Shown here: in pieces, positions 36,182 to 45,522 of the stretch
How the letters are laid out: every line of letters starts with the position of its first letter
Position numbering within the stretch: the stretch's first letter is position 1
From: Rhodobacteraceae bacterium S2214
Lineage (GTDB): Bacteria; Pseudomonadota; Alphaproteobacteria; Rhodobacterales; Rhodobacteraceae
Length of the DNA: 64,000 bases
Direction: 5' to 3'
Assembly: GCA_025141675.1 (NCBI GenBank)
Contig: CP081161.1
Location: 3,511,501-3,575,500, forward strand
Position numbers and translations under genes: made by a program
The notes under the pieces: generated by a model
What the model saw: the letters and a program-made list of their open reading frames with translations, nothing else
What the model was told of the DNA's origin: nothing
The model's database searches: none

Positions 36182-37350
36182 CCACCGCGCTTGTGATCGG
36201 GGCCGGACCTGCGGGTCTCATGGCTGCAGACGTGCTGTCGCAAGCAGAGATTGATGTAACGATTTGCGACGCAATGCCGTCATTCGGGCGCAAATTTCTG
36301 ATGGCGGGAAAGTCAGGGCTGAACCTGACCAAAGACGAACCTTTGGACGCATACATCGCGCGTTTTGGCCCCCTACATCCGACTATGGAAGCGGCTTTGC
36401 GCCGTTTCGGCCCCGTCGAAGTCATGGCGTGGGCAGAAGACCTTGAGCAATCAATTTTTACAGGCTCAACAGGACGGGTTTTTCCGACAGCCATGAAGGC
36501 GTCGCCGTTGTTGCGGGCTTGGCTGGCGCGGCTTCGGGCCGCGAATGTCGTGTTCAATTCCCGCTGGACATGGACCGGATTTCAGGACGGCCATAGTCAA
36601 TTTGAAACGCCAGATGGGACGAAACCAATTGCCGCAGATATCACAATTCTCGCGATGGGCGGCGCAAGCTGGTCAAAACTTGGTTCAACCGGCGCGTGGG
36701 CTGAACACTTTGATGCTGTGGCCCCATTTAAGCCTGCCAATATGGGATTTCAGGTTGCGTGGTCGGATCATATGACCCCCTTCCTTGGAACCCCAATCAA
36801 AGCGACAGCGCTGCATGCCGGTCGCACATCTAGCCGAGGCGAATGGGTCATATCGCGCAATGGTATCGAAGGCGGTGGCGTATACGATTTATCGCGCAAA
36901 ATACGCGACGGCGCACCGCTTCACGTCGATCTTTTCCCTGACCTGAGTCATCAAGATGTGCTCAGCAGGGTCAAAAAACGCCGCAGCAAGCAGAGTTTCC
37001 CGCAATTTCTGAAGAAAACCGTACGGCTGTCCCCGATAAAAACCGCGCTGTTCTACGAATTCACGAAAGGTGAGGATCTGAATGAAGCGGGCAAAATCGC
37101 TGATTTACTCAAGGCTTTGCCCGTCCCGATCCTTGACCCGATGCCAATGGATGCAGCAATTTCGACGGCTGGTGGGCTGCGCATCTCTGCATTGGATTCC
37201 CATTTCATGTTGCGCGATCAGCCAGGTCGATTTGCTGCAGGCGAAATGCTGGACTGGGAAGCCCCGACCGGCGGCTATTTGATCAGCGGTTGCCTTGCGA
37301 CAGGTGAGGCCGCCGCACGAGGCGCGCTTTCTTGGCTGAAATCAATTTAA
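36178..37350 (+). CDS. FAD-dependent flavoprotein (HI0933/BaiN family, TIGR03862 type)
   Basis: 390 aa. ALVIGAGPAGLMAADVLSQ (FAD-binding GxGxxG), DAMPSFGRKFLMAGKSGLNLT (family signature, ~32-52), FTGSTGRVFPTAMKASPLL, the central DITILAMGGASWSKLGSTG, and the C-terminal AISTAGGLRISALDSHFML and APTGGYLISGCLATGEAA. Members are uncharacterised oxidoreductases; the BaiN relative acts on bile acid intermediates in gut bacteria, unlikely relevant here. Start by ATGA overlap with the MscS gene. Confidence 0.9.
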   Translation: MTTALVIGAGPAGLMAADVLSQAEIDVTICDAMPSFGRKFLMAGKSGLNLTKDEPLDAYIARFGPLHPTMEAALRRFGPVEVMAWAEDLEQSIFTGSTGRVFPTAMKASPLLRAWLARLRAANVVFNSRWTWTGFQDGHSQFETPDGTKPIAADITILAMGGASWSKLGSTGAWAEHFDAVAPFKPANMGFQVAWSDHMTPFLGTPIKATALHAGRTSSRGEWVISRNGIEGGGVYDLSRKIRDGAPLHVDLFPDLSHQDVLSRVKKRRSKQSFPQFLKKTVRLSPIKTALFYEFTKGEDLNEAGKIADLLKALPVPILDPMPMDAAISTAGGLRISALDSHFMLRDQPGRFAAGEMLDWEAPTGGYLISGCLATGEAAARGALSWLKSI

Positions 37351-37836
37351 GCTGATTCAAAGAATCACGGTTGCCCTAACAGATGCCGTGAAATGACGGG
37401 TTTGATCAGCCAAGAGATTCGCAAAATCGCGCCGGAATGCGCTTTTTACGGGGAAAAACGCCACTTTCCGACCAAATTTGTGGCATTTTCAGCCGCTTGC
37501 CCACGTCCCAATTGCGACAAACTGTTGCGCGACCGCATCGCTTTTTAGCTTTTACGCCGGACAGTCGATACCGTTTCAAAACACTCCGACTGTGCGCGCT
37601 AACCATTTGTTACAAACGTTACATCGCTGATTCACCAATAAAAATAGGCGTTCCAACGTCTGAACTGCTTTGAGTTGCGCCAAATCGGACAGCAAAAAAC
37701 TAATCCGGACGGTTTTCCGCGCAAAAAGAAACCCTTGGGTCCCGCGCCGAAACCATTTAACCACTTGAGTTACACGAGCACGGTGGATAGAAAACCTGTG
37801 ATCGTCCACAAAGTGCATTTAATTTGGAGTACCGAC
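37351..37836. other. 486-bp intergenic region before the small-peptide array
   Basis: No convincing gene. It contains four GANTC sites (37354, 37362, 37416, 37629); the first two (GATTCAAAGAATC) form a palindrome. GCTGATTCAAA near 37351 can pair with TTTGATCAGC at 37401. Short open frames on both strands look like chance. A weak TTGAGT / ATAGAA promoter pair sits at 37765-37792, ~45 bases before the first peptide gene. Its length suggests regulatory or non-coding RNA content. Confidence 0.5.
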
Positions 37837-38037
37837 ATGCGCCTCACAACTACTCTCGCTGCCGCAGCTGCTATCGCTGTTTCTGGTGTTGCTGCAAACG
37901 CTGGCGGCCTGGCCCCAGTAATCCCTGAAGCACCAGTTGTCATCGTTGACACACCTGCTCCTGCTGGTTCAATCAACTCTGGCTACATCGTGCTGGGCCT
38001 CTTGGCTGCACTCGTAGCAGCATCTGCTTCTTTCTAA
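37837..38037 (+). CDS. Tiny exported protein with C-terminal membrane helix, copy 1
   Basis: 66 aa. Signal peptide MRLTTTLAAAAAIAVSGVAANA, mature GGLAPVIPEAPVVIVDTPAP, then PAGSINSGYIVLGLLAALVA and a short AASASF end. It has a strong TTTGGAGT ribosome site. Codons are mostly GCT, GTT, GGT, TCT, like the porin gene, suggesting high expression. Similar small Rhodobacterales proteins exist with misleading names (ferrochelatase), but function is unknown. Followed by a hairpin with T-run. Confidence 0.85.
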   Translation: MRLTTTLAAAAAIAVSGVAANAGGLAPVIPEAPVVIVDTPAPAGSINSGYIVLGLLAALVAASASF

Positions 38038-38060
38038 TCTGACGATTAGATTTGAGTTTA

Positions 38061-38087
38061 AAGGGCGAGCTACGGCTGGCCCTTTTT
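38061..38087 (+). terminator. Terminator of small-peptide copy 1
   Basis: AAGGGC-G-AGC pairs with GCT-G-GCCCTT (one G-G mismatch) around TACG, followed by TTTT. Confidence 0.75.
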
Positions 38088-38110
38088 CATTTTAACAAAG
38101 GAATAATGAC

Positions 38111-38317
38111 ATGCGCTCTTTGAAAGTTCTCGCCGCTGCTGCGGTTTTGGCAACAACTGCTGTAACAGCTAACGCTGGCGGTTTGGCTCCTGCTCCGGCT
38201 CCAACAACTGTTGTGATCCCAGAACCACCAGCACCGGCACCTGCTGGTTCAATCAACTCTGGCTACATCGTATTGGGCCTCTTGGCTGCCTTGGTTGCTG
38301 CATCTGCATCTTTCTAA
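38111..38317 (+). CDS. Tiny exported protein with C-terminal membrane helix, copy 2
   Basis: 68 aa, clear paralogue of copy 1. Signal peptide MRSLKVLAAAAVLATTAVTANA, mature GGLAPAPAPTTVVIPEPP, a Pro/Ala linker, then the same PAGSINSGYIVLGLLAALVA and AASASF end. The nucleotide sequence of this shared part is nearly identical to copy 1 over ~30 bases and then differs mainly at third positions, implying selection on the protein. AAAGGA precedes ATG. Its own terminator follows. Confidence 0.87.
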   Translation: MRSLKVLAAAAVLATTAVTANAGGLAPAPAPTTVVIPEPPAPAPAGSINSGYIVLGLLAALVAASASF

Positions 38318-38337
38318 ACCTCGCTGTTTAGACTACG

Positions 38338-38369
38338 AAAAAAGGGCTGGTATTTGCTGGCCCTTTTTT
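38338..38369 (+). terminator. Terminator of small-peptide copy 2
   Basis: Perfect 10-bp stem AAAAAAGGGC / GCCCTTTTTT with a 12-base loop, T-run included. Confidence 0.85.
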
Positions 38370-38391
38370 GATTCTACGGGGATATATTTAC

Positions 38392-38592
38392 ATGAAACTT
38401 CTTAAGACTTCTCTTGCGGCTGCTTGCCTGCTTTCCATGACTGTCAGCACTGCACAGGCAGACAACGCCGCCGTGGTTATCAGCGACCAAATTGGTATTC
38501 CTGAAGTTGGGCCCGATGTCGTGACGCTTGCAGGTCTGGCAGCTCTTCTCGCTATTGCGAGCGCTGCATCTGCGACGTCCACCACAAACTAA
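38392..38592 (+). CDS. Tiny exported protein with C-terminal membrane helix, copy 3 (diverged)
   Basis: 66 aa. Signal peptide MKLLKTSLAAACLLSMTVSTAQA, mature DNAAVVISDQIGIPEVGPDV, then a hydrophobic VTLAGLAALLAIASAASA and polar TSTTN end. It lacks the PAGSINSGY motif but keeps the plan (signal, short acidic/Pro linker, C-terminal helix) and place in the array. Related by layout; homology is likely but weaker. A GC hairpin follows before the convergent holA. Confidence 0.8.
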   Translation: MKLLKTSLAAACLLSMTVSTAQADNAAVVISDQIGIPEVGPDVVTLAGLAALLAIASAASATSTTN

Positions 38593-38617
38593 TTTAACTG
38601 ACGGAAACGTACGTTAA

Positions 38618-38640
38618 GGGCCGTCCAGATTGGGCGGCCC
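38618..38640 (+). terminator. Hairpin after small-peptide copy 3
   Basis: GGGCCGTCC pairs with GGGCGGCCC (one G-T) around AGATT; weak T content afterwards. Lies between convergent genes. Confidence 0.6.
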
Positions 38641-38648
38641 AACCTGTT

Positions 38649-39671
38649 TTACCGACGTGCCATCATTGCAAGTCGTATCAAAACCCGCTCCATCAATGCC
38701 CGGTCAGGCGTCGCGCCCGACGAACGCATTTGCAGATCAGTGTCCGTCAGTGCAGTCAGCGCACGTTCAAGCCGGTCACGCCCCCAATTGCTGGCTTGGC
38801 GCACAATCTTATCGCGACGCGGCCCAAAGACAGGTGGACGCAGGCGTCCAACACCGGCAGCAGCACCGCCCGGGTCAGATGCAGCGGCATGCAATTGCCG
38901 AAAGTGGCGCATCGCGCCGATACAAAGGGTCACGGGGGCCACGCCTTGCGCATACAAGTCCCGCAGGATTGGTCCAAGTTTATCCGCCTGCCCAGATGCC
39001 ACGACCTCGAGCACATCATCCACATCTACTTCCGCTGATTGCGGCGCGTTCGCCATGACGTCTTCGACGCTGATGGGTGTCGCATCACCACGTTTGTACA
39101 GGCCGACCTTTTCAATTGTTTGTCGAAAATCACCCGGTTCCAACGATCCGGCGAGCGCAAACAGGGCATCCATCACGTCCCTGCTTTGAACCTCAAGCCC
39201 GGCGTCCCGCAACGACTGTTCAATATCATCTCGACTAGGTGGATCGTCATATATCCCGACCGCAACCGCATTTCGGTGACCTTCAAACACCTTTCGCAAA
39301 GCAGACTTTGCAGTCAATTGGCCCGCTGTGACGATGACCTGCGCGTCCCCCGGCTGCCAATCCGCAAGTGCTGCATCAATAACTTTCGACACCCCGTCTG
39401 TCGCATCTTCCACAAACGCAACGCGATGGCCGGGGAAAAAACCTTGCGCCTTTATCGCATCATTCAGGATCGCAGGATCTTTGCGTAGTTCGGCCCCTGG
39501 GATACGGGTCAGTCGCATTTCTTCGTCACCATTCGGCCCGACAAGGGCTGCGATGACCTCTTGCCGTTTCCCCGCAACGCGCATGGGATCTGCGCCAAAA
39601 ATAAGCAGTGCGGTATGGGTTTTGTCGGGGTTGCGAAAATACCCGTTTGCTGCGGCACCAGCCAGCTTCAT
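38649..39671 (-). CDS. holA: DNA polymerase III subunit delta
   Basis: 340 aa, AAA+-type clamp-loader subunit. N-terminal ALLIFGADPMRVAGKRQEV (degenerate P-loop expected of delta), GFFPGHRVAFVEDATDGVSK, VIVTAGQLTAKSALRKVFE, and a C-terminal helical domain (GAMRHFRQLHAAASD, then RALTALTDTDLQMRSSG). Part of the leuS-lptE-holA run, standard in alphaproteobacteria; overlaps lptE by 4 bp. Confidence 0.92.
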   Translation of the reverse strand: MKLAGAAANGYFRNPDKTHTALLIFGADPMRVAGKRQEVIAALVGPNGDEEMRLTRIPGAELRKDPAILNDAIKAQGFFPGHRVAFVEDATDGVSKVIDAALADWQPGDAQVIVTAGQLTAKSALRKVFEGHRNAVAVGIYDDPPSRDDIEQSLRDAGLEVQSRDVMDALFALAGSLEPGDFRQTIEKVGLYKRGDATPISVEDVMANAPQSAEVDVDDVLEVVASGQADKLGPILRDLYAQGVAPVTLCIGAMRHFRQLHAAASDPGGAAAGVGRLRPPVFGPRRDKIVRQASNWGRDRLERALTALTDTDLQMRSSGATPDRALMERVLIRLAMMARR

Positions 39672-40147
39672 CGCGGCACCTCTAACAGAGCCAAGCGTTG
39701 ACCAATCAGGTCAGCCAATGCGACCGCAAGGCGGGCCTGCGCGTCGCTCTCGACCGCTTGGGTTGCCGCAGTTGATCCGGTCGCGGAGTAGCTTGTGAAA
39801 GTTTGCTCTAACCCTCCGCCGATTTTTTCTCCGGCTTGATCGACAAGCGTCCACGTCGCATTTCCCGTTAGGTTAAAGCGCGTGCTATCACCATCGACCG
39901 TGATCGTTGCCGGAACAGGTTCTACCTGCGGGACGACTGTCAGCCGGTATTGCGCAGCCGTTGCAGAACCAAATGTTGCCTCAAGCCTTTCCGCCAAACG
40001 GAATCCAATGACGCTGTCCGGCGCATCAACCACGATGGTGTTCTGCCACCGTGCTGCAGCGCCATTGGGACCATGCAAAGGCACGACCGCACAACCAGCC
40101 ATCGTGACAATGGCGGCCAACAAACAGAGGCGGCGTCTAGACCACAA
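39668..40147 (-). CDS. lptE: LPS-assembly lipoprotein LptE
   Basis: 159 aa. N-terminal [20 protein letters not shown] contains a lipobox (TMAGC), so it is anchored in the outer membrane. LptE plugs the LptD barrel that inserts lipopolysaccharide. Sequence is divergent, as usual for LptE; the call rests on lipobox, length, the [11 protein letters not shown] helix, a beta-rich middle, and position between leuS and holA. It overlaps leuS by 11 bp and holA by 4 bp. Confidence 0.87.
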   Translation of the reverse strand: MWSRRRLCLLAAIVTMAGCAVVPLHGPNGAAARWQNTIVVDAPDSVIGFRLAERLEATFGSATAAQYRLTVVPQVEPVPATITVDGDSTRFNLTGNATWTLVDQAGEKIGGGLEQTFTSYSATGSTAATQAVESDAQARLAVALADLIGQRLALLEVPR

Positions 40148-42680
40148 TGTTCACAATCCGGCCTGGCACGACGATCACTTTTTTCGGGGTTGCCCCATCA
40201 AGCGCACGGATAACGGTTTCGTTCGACATGGCAAGCGCTTCAACCGATGCTTTGTCCGCATCTGCCGCCACTGCAATTTCCGCTTTCCGTTTGCCGTTGA
40301 CCTGCACCGGCATCGTCACTGTGTCTTCGACCAACATGCTTTCATCCGCGACCGGCCAAGGGGCCGTTGCAATCAAGCCCTCGCCACCCAGCAGAGACCA
40401 GATTTCCTCAGACAAATGCGGTGTCATCGGCGACATTAACTGTGCAAGCGTGAGCGTTGCTTCGCGTTTCGCCACTGCACTTGCTTTAGATTTCGCAAGC
40501 ACACCAGTGAAACCGTAAAGCTTTGCAATCGCTGCGTTAAAGCCAAAGCTTTCGACGCCGTTGGTCACGTCCATGATCGCCTTGTGCATTGCGCGCAGAA
40601 GATCAGCGTCTTGTGCCGCATCACCGCCTTCAAGTGCCGCGACATCATTTGCGATCCGCCAAACGCGAGACAGATGCTTGTGCGTCGCTTCGGCCCCCGA
40701 CGCCGTCCATTCCACGTCACGCTCTGGCGGACTGTCGGACAACACAAACCACCGTGCCGTATCAGCGCCGTAGGTCGCGAGGATATCATCGGGATCAACC
40801 ACGTTCTTCTTAGACTTCGACATTTTCGCGGAAGGGATGATTTCAACATCGGTTCCATCAGCGAGCTTGCCGTCGGTCACATCCGTCGGGAAATGATAGA
40901 CAGGGCGTCCATCAGCGCCTTTGGTTTGGTAAATCTCGTGGGTCACCATGCCTTGCGTAAACAGCGCGTCAAACGGTTCTTCGCTACCTTGTGGCAAGTG
41001 GCCGGTCATCCGCATGGCCCGCGCGAAGAAACGGGAATAAAGCAGGTGCAGAATCGCGTGTTCGATACCGCCGATGTATTGGTCGACGTTCATCCAATAC
41101 GCAGCTTCTTCGATATCAACCGGCGTCGCGGCCCCCGGTGAGGTAAAGCGCGCGTAATACCAAGACGAATCGACGAATGTGTCCATGGTGTCGGTTTCGC
41201 GCTGCGCATCAGCCCCGCATTTCGGGCACTTACAATCCCGCCATGTTGGATGACGATCAAGCGGGTTGCCCGGAATATCAAAGCTAACATCATCAGGCAG
41301 CTTGATCGGCAGGTTTTCTTTCGCCTCGGGCACCGCCCCGCAGGATTCGCAGTGCACGATCGGGATCGGGCAGCCCCAGTAGCGTTGACGAGACAGACCC
41401 CAGTCGCGCAAGCGGAACTTGGTGACGCCTTGACCCACGCCGTTTGCTTCGCAGAAATCAACAGCCGCTTCGACGGCTTCGTCTCCATTCTGTTCGGCCT
41501 CGCCAGCAAACCCTTTCAGATAAGTGACCTTATCAGTTTTGCCCGGCACAAATGCCTCGGTCAGCGCGACGTCCTCTTGACCCGGTTCCGCGAAAACAGG
41601 CGTGATTGGCAGGTCGTATTTCGTGGCGAATTCGAAGTCACGTTGATCATGTGCAGGGCAGCCGAAAATAGCGCCTGTACCGTAATCCATCAGGATGAAG
41701 TTCGCGATATAGACGGGCAATTCCCATGCGTTATCAAACGGATGACGCACGCGCAGGCCCGTGTCATAGCCCAGCTTTTCAGCCTTCTCGACCGCTTCGG
41801 CTGTGGTGCCACCTTTGCGACATTCTGCGCAGAACGCCGCGATTTCGGGGTTATCTGCCTCCAACTGCTTGGCCAGCGGATGGTCTGGAGAGATACCAAC
41901 GAAGGAAGCACCGTTCAGGGTATCCGGACGGGTCGTGTAAACCTCTACACGGTCGTGGCCATCAGGGCCGTCGATGATTGAAAAACCAAACTGCAAACCG
42001 CGCGATTTGCCGATCCAGTTCGACTGCATCAGTTTGACCTTCGCGGGCCAGTTGTCGAGCGTATCCAACGCGGATAGCAATTCGTCCGAATAGTCGGAGA
42101 TTTTAAAGAACCATTGCACCAGTTCGCGGCGTTCAACCTCTGCGCCAGACCGCCAGCCTTTGCCGTCAATAACCTGTTCGTTGGCCAGAACGGTCATATC
42201 GATTGGGTCCCAGTTCACGACCGCCTTTTTGCGATAGATCAAATCTTTCTCAAGGAAATCGATGAACAAGGCCTGCTGTTGGCCGTAGTATTCAGGATCA
42301 CATGTCGCAAATTCACGGGACCAATCCAGCGACAGGCCCAGCGGGCGCATCTGGGATTTCATGTGGTCGATGTTGCCGTAGGTGTATTCCTTTGGATGAA
42401 TGCCCGTGGCCATCGCCGCGTTTTCCGCAGGCATCCCAAAGGCATCCCAGCCCATCGGATGAAGCACGTTGTGACCTGTCGACAGTTTATAGCGCGCGAT
42501 CACGTCGCCCATCGTGTAATTGCGGACGTGGCCCATGTGCAGGTTCCCCGATGGGTATGGGAACATCTCTAACACATAGTACTTCGGCTTATCGCCGCTG
42601 CGTACCGCCTTGAACGTTTCGGCATCCGTCCACGCGGCCTGCCATTTGGCTTCGATTTCTGATGGGGAATACGTGGACAT
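40137..42680 (-). CDS. leuS: Leucyl-tRNA synthetase
   Basis: 847 aa class I synthetase charging tRNA-Leu. HIGH-type motif [17 protein letters not shown] (~40-56), zinc-ribbon cysteines in the CESCGAVPE and CKCPKCGA segments, and [14 protein letters not shown] (~605). The CP1 editing domain ([20 protein letters not shown]) is present for removing mischarged amino acids. Full-length and typical. First gene of a three-gene operon with lptE and holA. Confidence 0.97.
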   Translation of the reverse strand: MSTYSPSEIEAKWQAAWTDAETFKAVRSGDKPKYYVLEMFPYPSGNLHMGHVRNYTMGDVIARYKLSTGHNVLHPMGWDAFGMPAENAAMATGIHPKEYTYGNIDHMKSQMRPLGLSLDWSREFATCDPEYYGQQQALFIDFLEKDLIYRKKAVVNWDPIDMTVLANEQVIDGKGWRSGAEVERRELVQWFFKISDYSDELLSALDTLDNWPAKVKLMQSNWIGKSRGLQFGFSIIDGPDGHDRVEVYTTRPDTLNGASFVGISPDHPLAKQLEADNPEIAAFCAECRKGGTTAEAVEKAEKLGYDTGLRVRHPFDNAWELPVYIANFILMDYGTGAIFGCPAHDQRDFEFATKYDLPITPVFAEPGQEDVALTEAFVPGKTDKVTYLKGFAGEAEQNGDEAVEAAVDFCEANGVGQGVTKFRLRDWGLSRQRYWGCPIPIVHCESCGAVPEAKENLPIKLPDDVSFDIPGNPLDRHPTWRDCKCPKCGADAQRETDTMDTFVDSSWYYARFTSPGAATPVDIEEAAYWMNVDQYIGGIEHAILHLLYSRFFARAMRMTGHLPQGSEEPFDALFTQGMVTHEIYQTKGADGRPVYHFPTDVTDGKLADGTDVEIIPSAKMSKSKKNVVDPDDILATYGADTARWFVLSDSPPERDVEWTASGAEATHKHLSRVWRIANDVAALEGGDAAQDADLLRAMHKAIMDVTNGVESFGFNAAIAKLYGFTGVLAKSKASAVAKREATLTLAQLMSPMTPHLSEEIWSLLGGEGLIATAPWPVADESMLVEDTVTMPVQVNGKRKAEIAVAADADKASVEALAMSNETVIRALDGATPKKVIVVPGRIVNIVV

Positions 42681-42775
42681 ATGTCTGGTCTTTCAATGGA
42701 AACACGGGCTGTAAGCTTTGCATTTTCATAAAGGCCTATGGGCCGAAAGACTAGTGCGTCCAAAGACGTGTCCAC

Positions 42776-42806
42776 AAAAAGAAAGAGCCGCCCCAAAGGG
42801 CGGCTC
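42776..42806 (-). terminator. Intrinsic terminator of the porin gene
   Basis: GAGCCGCCC / GGGCGGCTC stem with four-base loop; on the minus strand it is followed by TTTCTTTTT. Sits 24 bases after the porin stop. Confidence 0.88.
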
Positions 42807-42829
42807 AATCTCAATTCCTGTAAGACAAC

Positions 42830-43915
42830 TTAGAATGTGAAGTCTACAGAAACTGTTACGCCTGGATCGTATTCACCAGCGCCGATTTCGTCGCCTTGGT
42901 CGCCATCTTCGTCAGCTGCGTATACGAAAGTAGCAGTCGCGCCGCCACCGAGGTCGTATGTTGCGCCAGCGTAGTAGTCAACGTCGTCGCCTTCGTTTTC
43001 GTTCAACGCACCAGCAAGAACAGTCAAGCCATTGCCGAGGTCGTAAGAACCTTCAACTTTGTACTTAGTCACGCCTTGGTCGTCCTGGTAGTCAACAGAA
43101 GCAGCGATTGGGCCGCTTGTGTAAGCTACGTTCACGCCGAGGTTTGCGTCTGCGTCACCTTCGTCAACGTAGTAACCAGTCGCAACAACTGGACCGATAG
43201 GGTATGAAACCTTGATACCAGTGGACTGTGTGTCAGCTGTCATGTTGTCAGCGTATGCAAGTGTGATTGTTGCGTTAGCAACAGTTACAGCTGCAGATAC
43301 ACCCATAACTTCAGCTGCGCTGAAGTCGCCGTTGCCGTCAGCAAAAGTTGTGTCTTCCTGGTAAGCTGCTGTCAAAGTAGCGATACCGAAAGTTGCTGCT
43401 GCACCGAATGAAAGCTGCTCAGCTTCACCGTTTGCATCGTCAATGATGTAAGACAAAGACGCGTCAACACCACCGAAAGATACGTCGCCGCGCAGAACTG
43501 CGGAGTCTGTACCTGTTGTGAAGGCGTCTGATTCCATGTCGCCAGCTGCTACAAAGCGCTTAGTCGCGGCTGTACCAGTGTCACCAACGAACAAAGACGC
43601 TGTGTCTGATTCCAAAGACAGAACGAAATCTGATGTCGCCAAAGGATCGGTGCCGCCGTCATTAGAAGCAGTACCGTCGTCTTCAGCAACAGTGACTTCG
43701 AAGTATGCGCCAGCTGTCAGACCGTTGTCCAAAGCAGCAGTTGCAGTTGTCTTCAGGTTACCTTCCCAGAAGAAACCGTCTTCGCCGATACCATCGACTT
43801 CGTTGTTGTAACCAAGTGTACCACCCAAAGAGTGGCTTACAGAGGCGTGGCCGTCAGCTGCAGCGGCGCCAGCAAAGGCGACCAGGGCAGTAGAGGTAAG
43901 AAGGATGCTTTTCAT
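42830..43915 (-). CDS. Outer-membrane porin (Rhodobacterales type)
   Basis: 361 aa. Signal peptide MKSILLTSTALVAFAGAAAADG, mature SVSHSLGGTLGYNN, alternating short amphipathic strands throughout, and an aromatic C-terminus ending VSVDFTF, typical of a trimeric beta-barrel sorted by BamA. Very acidic (many DDG, DEDGD loops), common in marine porins. Strong preference for GCT, GTT and GGT codons indicates very high expression. A ~230-bp gap separates it from yggS and probably contains its strong promoter. Confidence 0.92.
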   Translation of the reverse strand: MKSILLTSTALVAFAGAAAADGHASVSHSLGGTLGYNNEVDGIGEDGFFWEGNLKTTATAALDNGLTAGAYFEVTVAEDDGTASNDGGTDPLATSDFVLSLESDTASLFVGDTGTAATKRFVAAGDMESDAFTTGTDSAVLRGDVSFGGVDASLSYIIDDANGEAEQLSFGAAATFGIATLTAAYQEDTTFADGNGDFSAAEVMGVSAAVTVANATITLAYADNMTADTQSTGIKVSYPIGPVVATGYYVDEGDADANLGVNVAYTSGPIAASVDYQDDQGVTKYKVEGSYDLGNGLTVLAGALNENEGDDVDYYAGATYDLGGGATATFVYAADEDGDQGDEIGAGEYDPGVTVSVDFTF

Positions 43916-44148
43916 GGATAATTCCCTCGTGTTTGCATTCCCAAGATGCCAGATCGTCTAGCATTGAGTGTGTAATTGCGCCCAAGTGGCTGCACACTCA
44001 AGTAATTTGGGCCAATGTTTGGCGGGTCTATGAAAAATGGTGCATCAAGGACACACACCGGTTTTGGCAGTTTGCGGAATGACAAGCACGCACAAACCCC
44101 CTATTTCGTTGCCTAGAACGAATATCAAAACAATAACAGGACCCTGTA

Positions 44149-44802
44149 ATGTCGCTGATGGATATCAAAGAGCGCATCAACCGCGCCGAAACAAAGGCGA
44201 ACCGGCCAAAAGGTGATGTCACGCTTATTGCGGTTTCTAAAGTGCAACCTAATGCACGCGTTGAGGCGATTCTTTCTGAAGGTCACCACGTCTTTGGCGA
44301 AAACAAGGTGCAGGAAGCGGCTGGTAAATGGCCTGCGTTCCGCGAAACATATAATGATGTCGATCTTCACCTGATTGGACCACTGCAAACCAACAAGGCC
44401 CGTCAAGCGATGACACTTGCACAGGCGATCCACACACTGGACAGGCCAAAGCTTGCAACAACGATCGCACGCATCGCTCAAGAGGTCGGAAGCTGCCCTG
44501 ATCTGTTCATTCAGGTGAACACCGGCGAAGAAACGCAGAAAGCAGGCGTTTTACCGTCCGATGCCGACACCTTTATCAAAGACGCGATCGCGCTTGATTT
44601 GCCGATCAAAGGGCTGATGTGTATTCCACCGGCGGAAGAAGAACCATCCTTGCACTTCGCATTGCTTGCCAAAATTGCAGGCCGCAATGGATTGGCAGGC
44701 CTGTCCATGGGCATGAGCGGAGATTTCGAAAGCGCGATTGCCTTAGGCGCGACACATGTTCGCGTTGGATCAGCTATCTTCGGTGACCGCGTTTATGACT
44801 AA
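44149..44802 (+). CDS. yggS: YggS-family pyridoxal-phosphate homeostasis protein
   Basis: 217 aa, PLP-binding alanine-racemase-fold protein without racemase activity, keeping free PLP low and affecting amino acid pools. The PLP lysine lies in LIAVSKVQPNARVEAI (~27-42); FGENKVQEAAGKW, HLIGPLQTNKARQAM and LSMGMSGDFESAIALGATHVRVGSAIFG are the family blocks. Overlaps the RluA-type gene by 8 bp. Confidence 0.95.
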   Translation: MSLMDIKERINRAETKANRPKGDVTLIAVSKVQPNARVEAILSEGHHVFGENKVQEAAGKWPAFRETYNDVDLHLIGPLQTNKARQAMTLAQAIHTLDRPKLATTIARIAQEVGSCPDLFIQVNTGEETQKAGVLPSDADTFIKDAIALDLPIKGLMCIPPAEEEPSLHFALLAKIAGRNGLAGLSMGMSGDFESAIALGATHVRVGSAIFGDRVYD

Positions 44803-45442
44803 CACCTACGCCCCACCTCAAGATCCGCTTGTCATCCTGCACGACGATCACGAAGTCGTTCTTGTCGATAAGCCAAGCGGGCTTTTGTCTGTTCCGGGCA
44901 AGGGTGAACATCTGGCGGACTGTCTGATCACGCGTGTTCAGGCGGTTTACCCACAGGCTTTGCTGGTTCACCGCCTAGACCGGGACACGTCCGGGGTCAT
45001 GATTTTCGCGTTAACGCCACACGCCCAGCGCCACCTCGGCCTGCAGTTTGAAAAACGTCAGACGAAAAAGACCTATGTGGCCCGCGTTGCGGGACGTATC
45101 GTAGAAAAAACCGGTACAGTTGATCTGCCACTTATCGTCGACTGGCCCAATCGTCCAAAACAGATGGTTTGCCATGAAACCGGCAAACAAGCCGTGACGG
45201 ATTGGCGGGTCATCCGCAGTAACGATGCAGAAACGCGGGTCCGCCTGATGCCCAAAACGGGCCGGTCCCACCAACTACGTGTACATATGCTGGCGATGGG
45301 GCATCCCATTCTTGGCGATCCGTTCTATGCGACAGGCGACGCACTGAACCATCCCAGATTGATGCTGCATTCCGAGACATTCCAATTTCGGCACCCCGAC
45401 GGCGGACAAGGCACCCGCATTACGGCCAAAGCACCATTCTAG
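44795..45442 (+). CDS. rluA: RluA-family pseudouridine synthase
   Basis: 215 aa. No S4 domain. The catalytic motif is VHRLDRDTSGVMIFAL, Asp at ~61; other family parts are DKPSGLLSVPGKGE, RQTKKTYVARVAG and PKTGRSHQLRVHMLAMGHPILGDPFY. RluA acts on 23S U746 and tRNA U32 in E. coli; the short length and no S4 domain fit RluA better than RluC/D. Start at 44795 overlapping yggS. Confidence 0.9.
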   Translation: MTNTYAPPQDPLVILHDDHEVVLVDKPSGLLSVPGKGEHLADCLITRVQAVYPQALLVHRLDRDTSGVMIFALTPHAQRHLGLQFEKRQTKKTYVARVAGRIVEKTGTVDLPLIVDWPNRPKQMVCHETGKQAVTDWRVIRSNDAETRVRLMPKTGRSHQLRVHMLAMGHPILGDPFYATGDALNHPRLMLHSETFQFRHPDGGQGTRITAKAPF

Positions 45443-45522
45443 TAAATCGGCGACCTGTCGGGGGTGCGCTCTATCGTGCGCGTCATTATATATCAACAAG
45501 AACCGCATGAAAGGATACCATC

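Noticed and set aside
37406..37673. Short open frames on both strands in the 37.4-37.8 kb intergenic region
   Set aside because: Composition is random-looking, there are no ribosome sites, and they overlap each other; no family resemblance.
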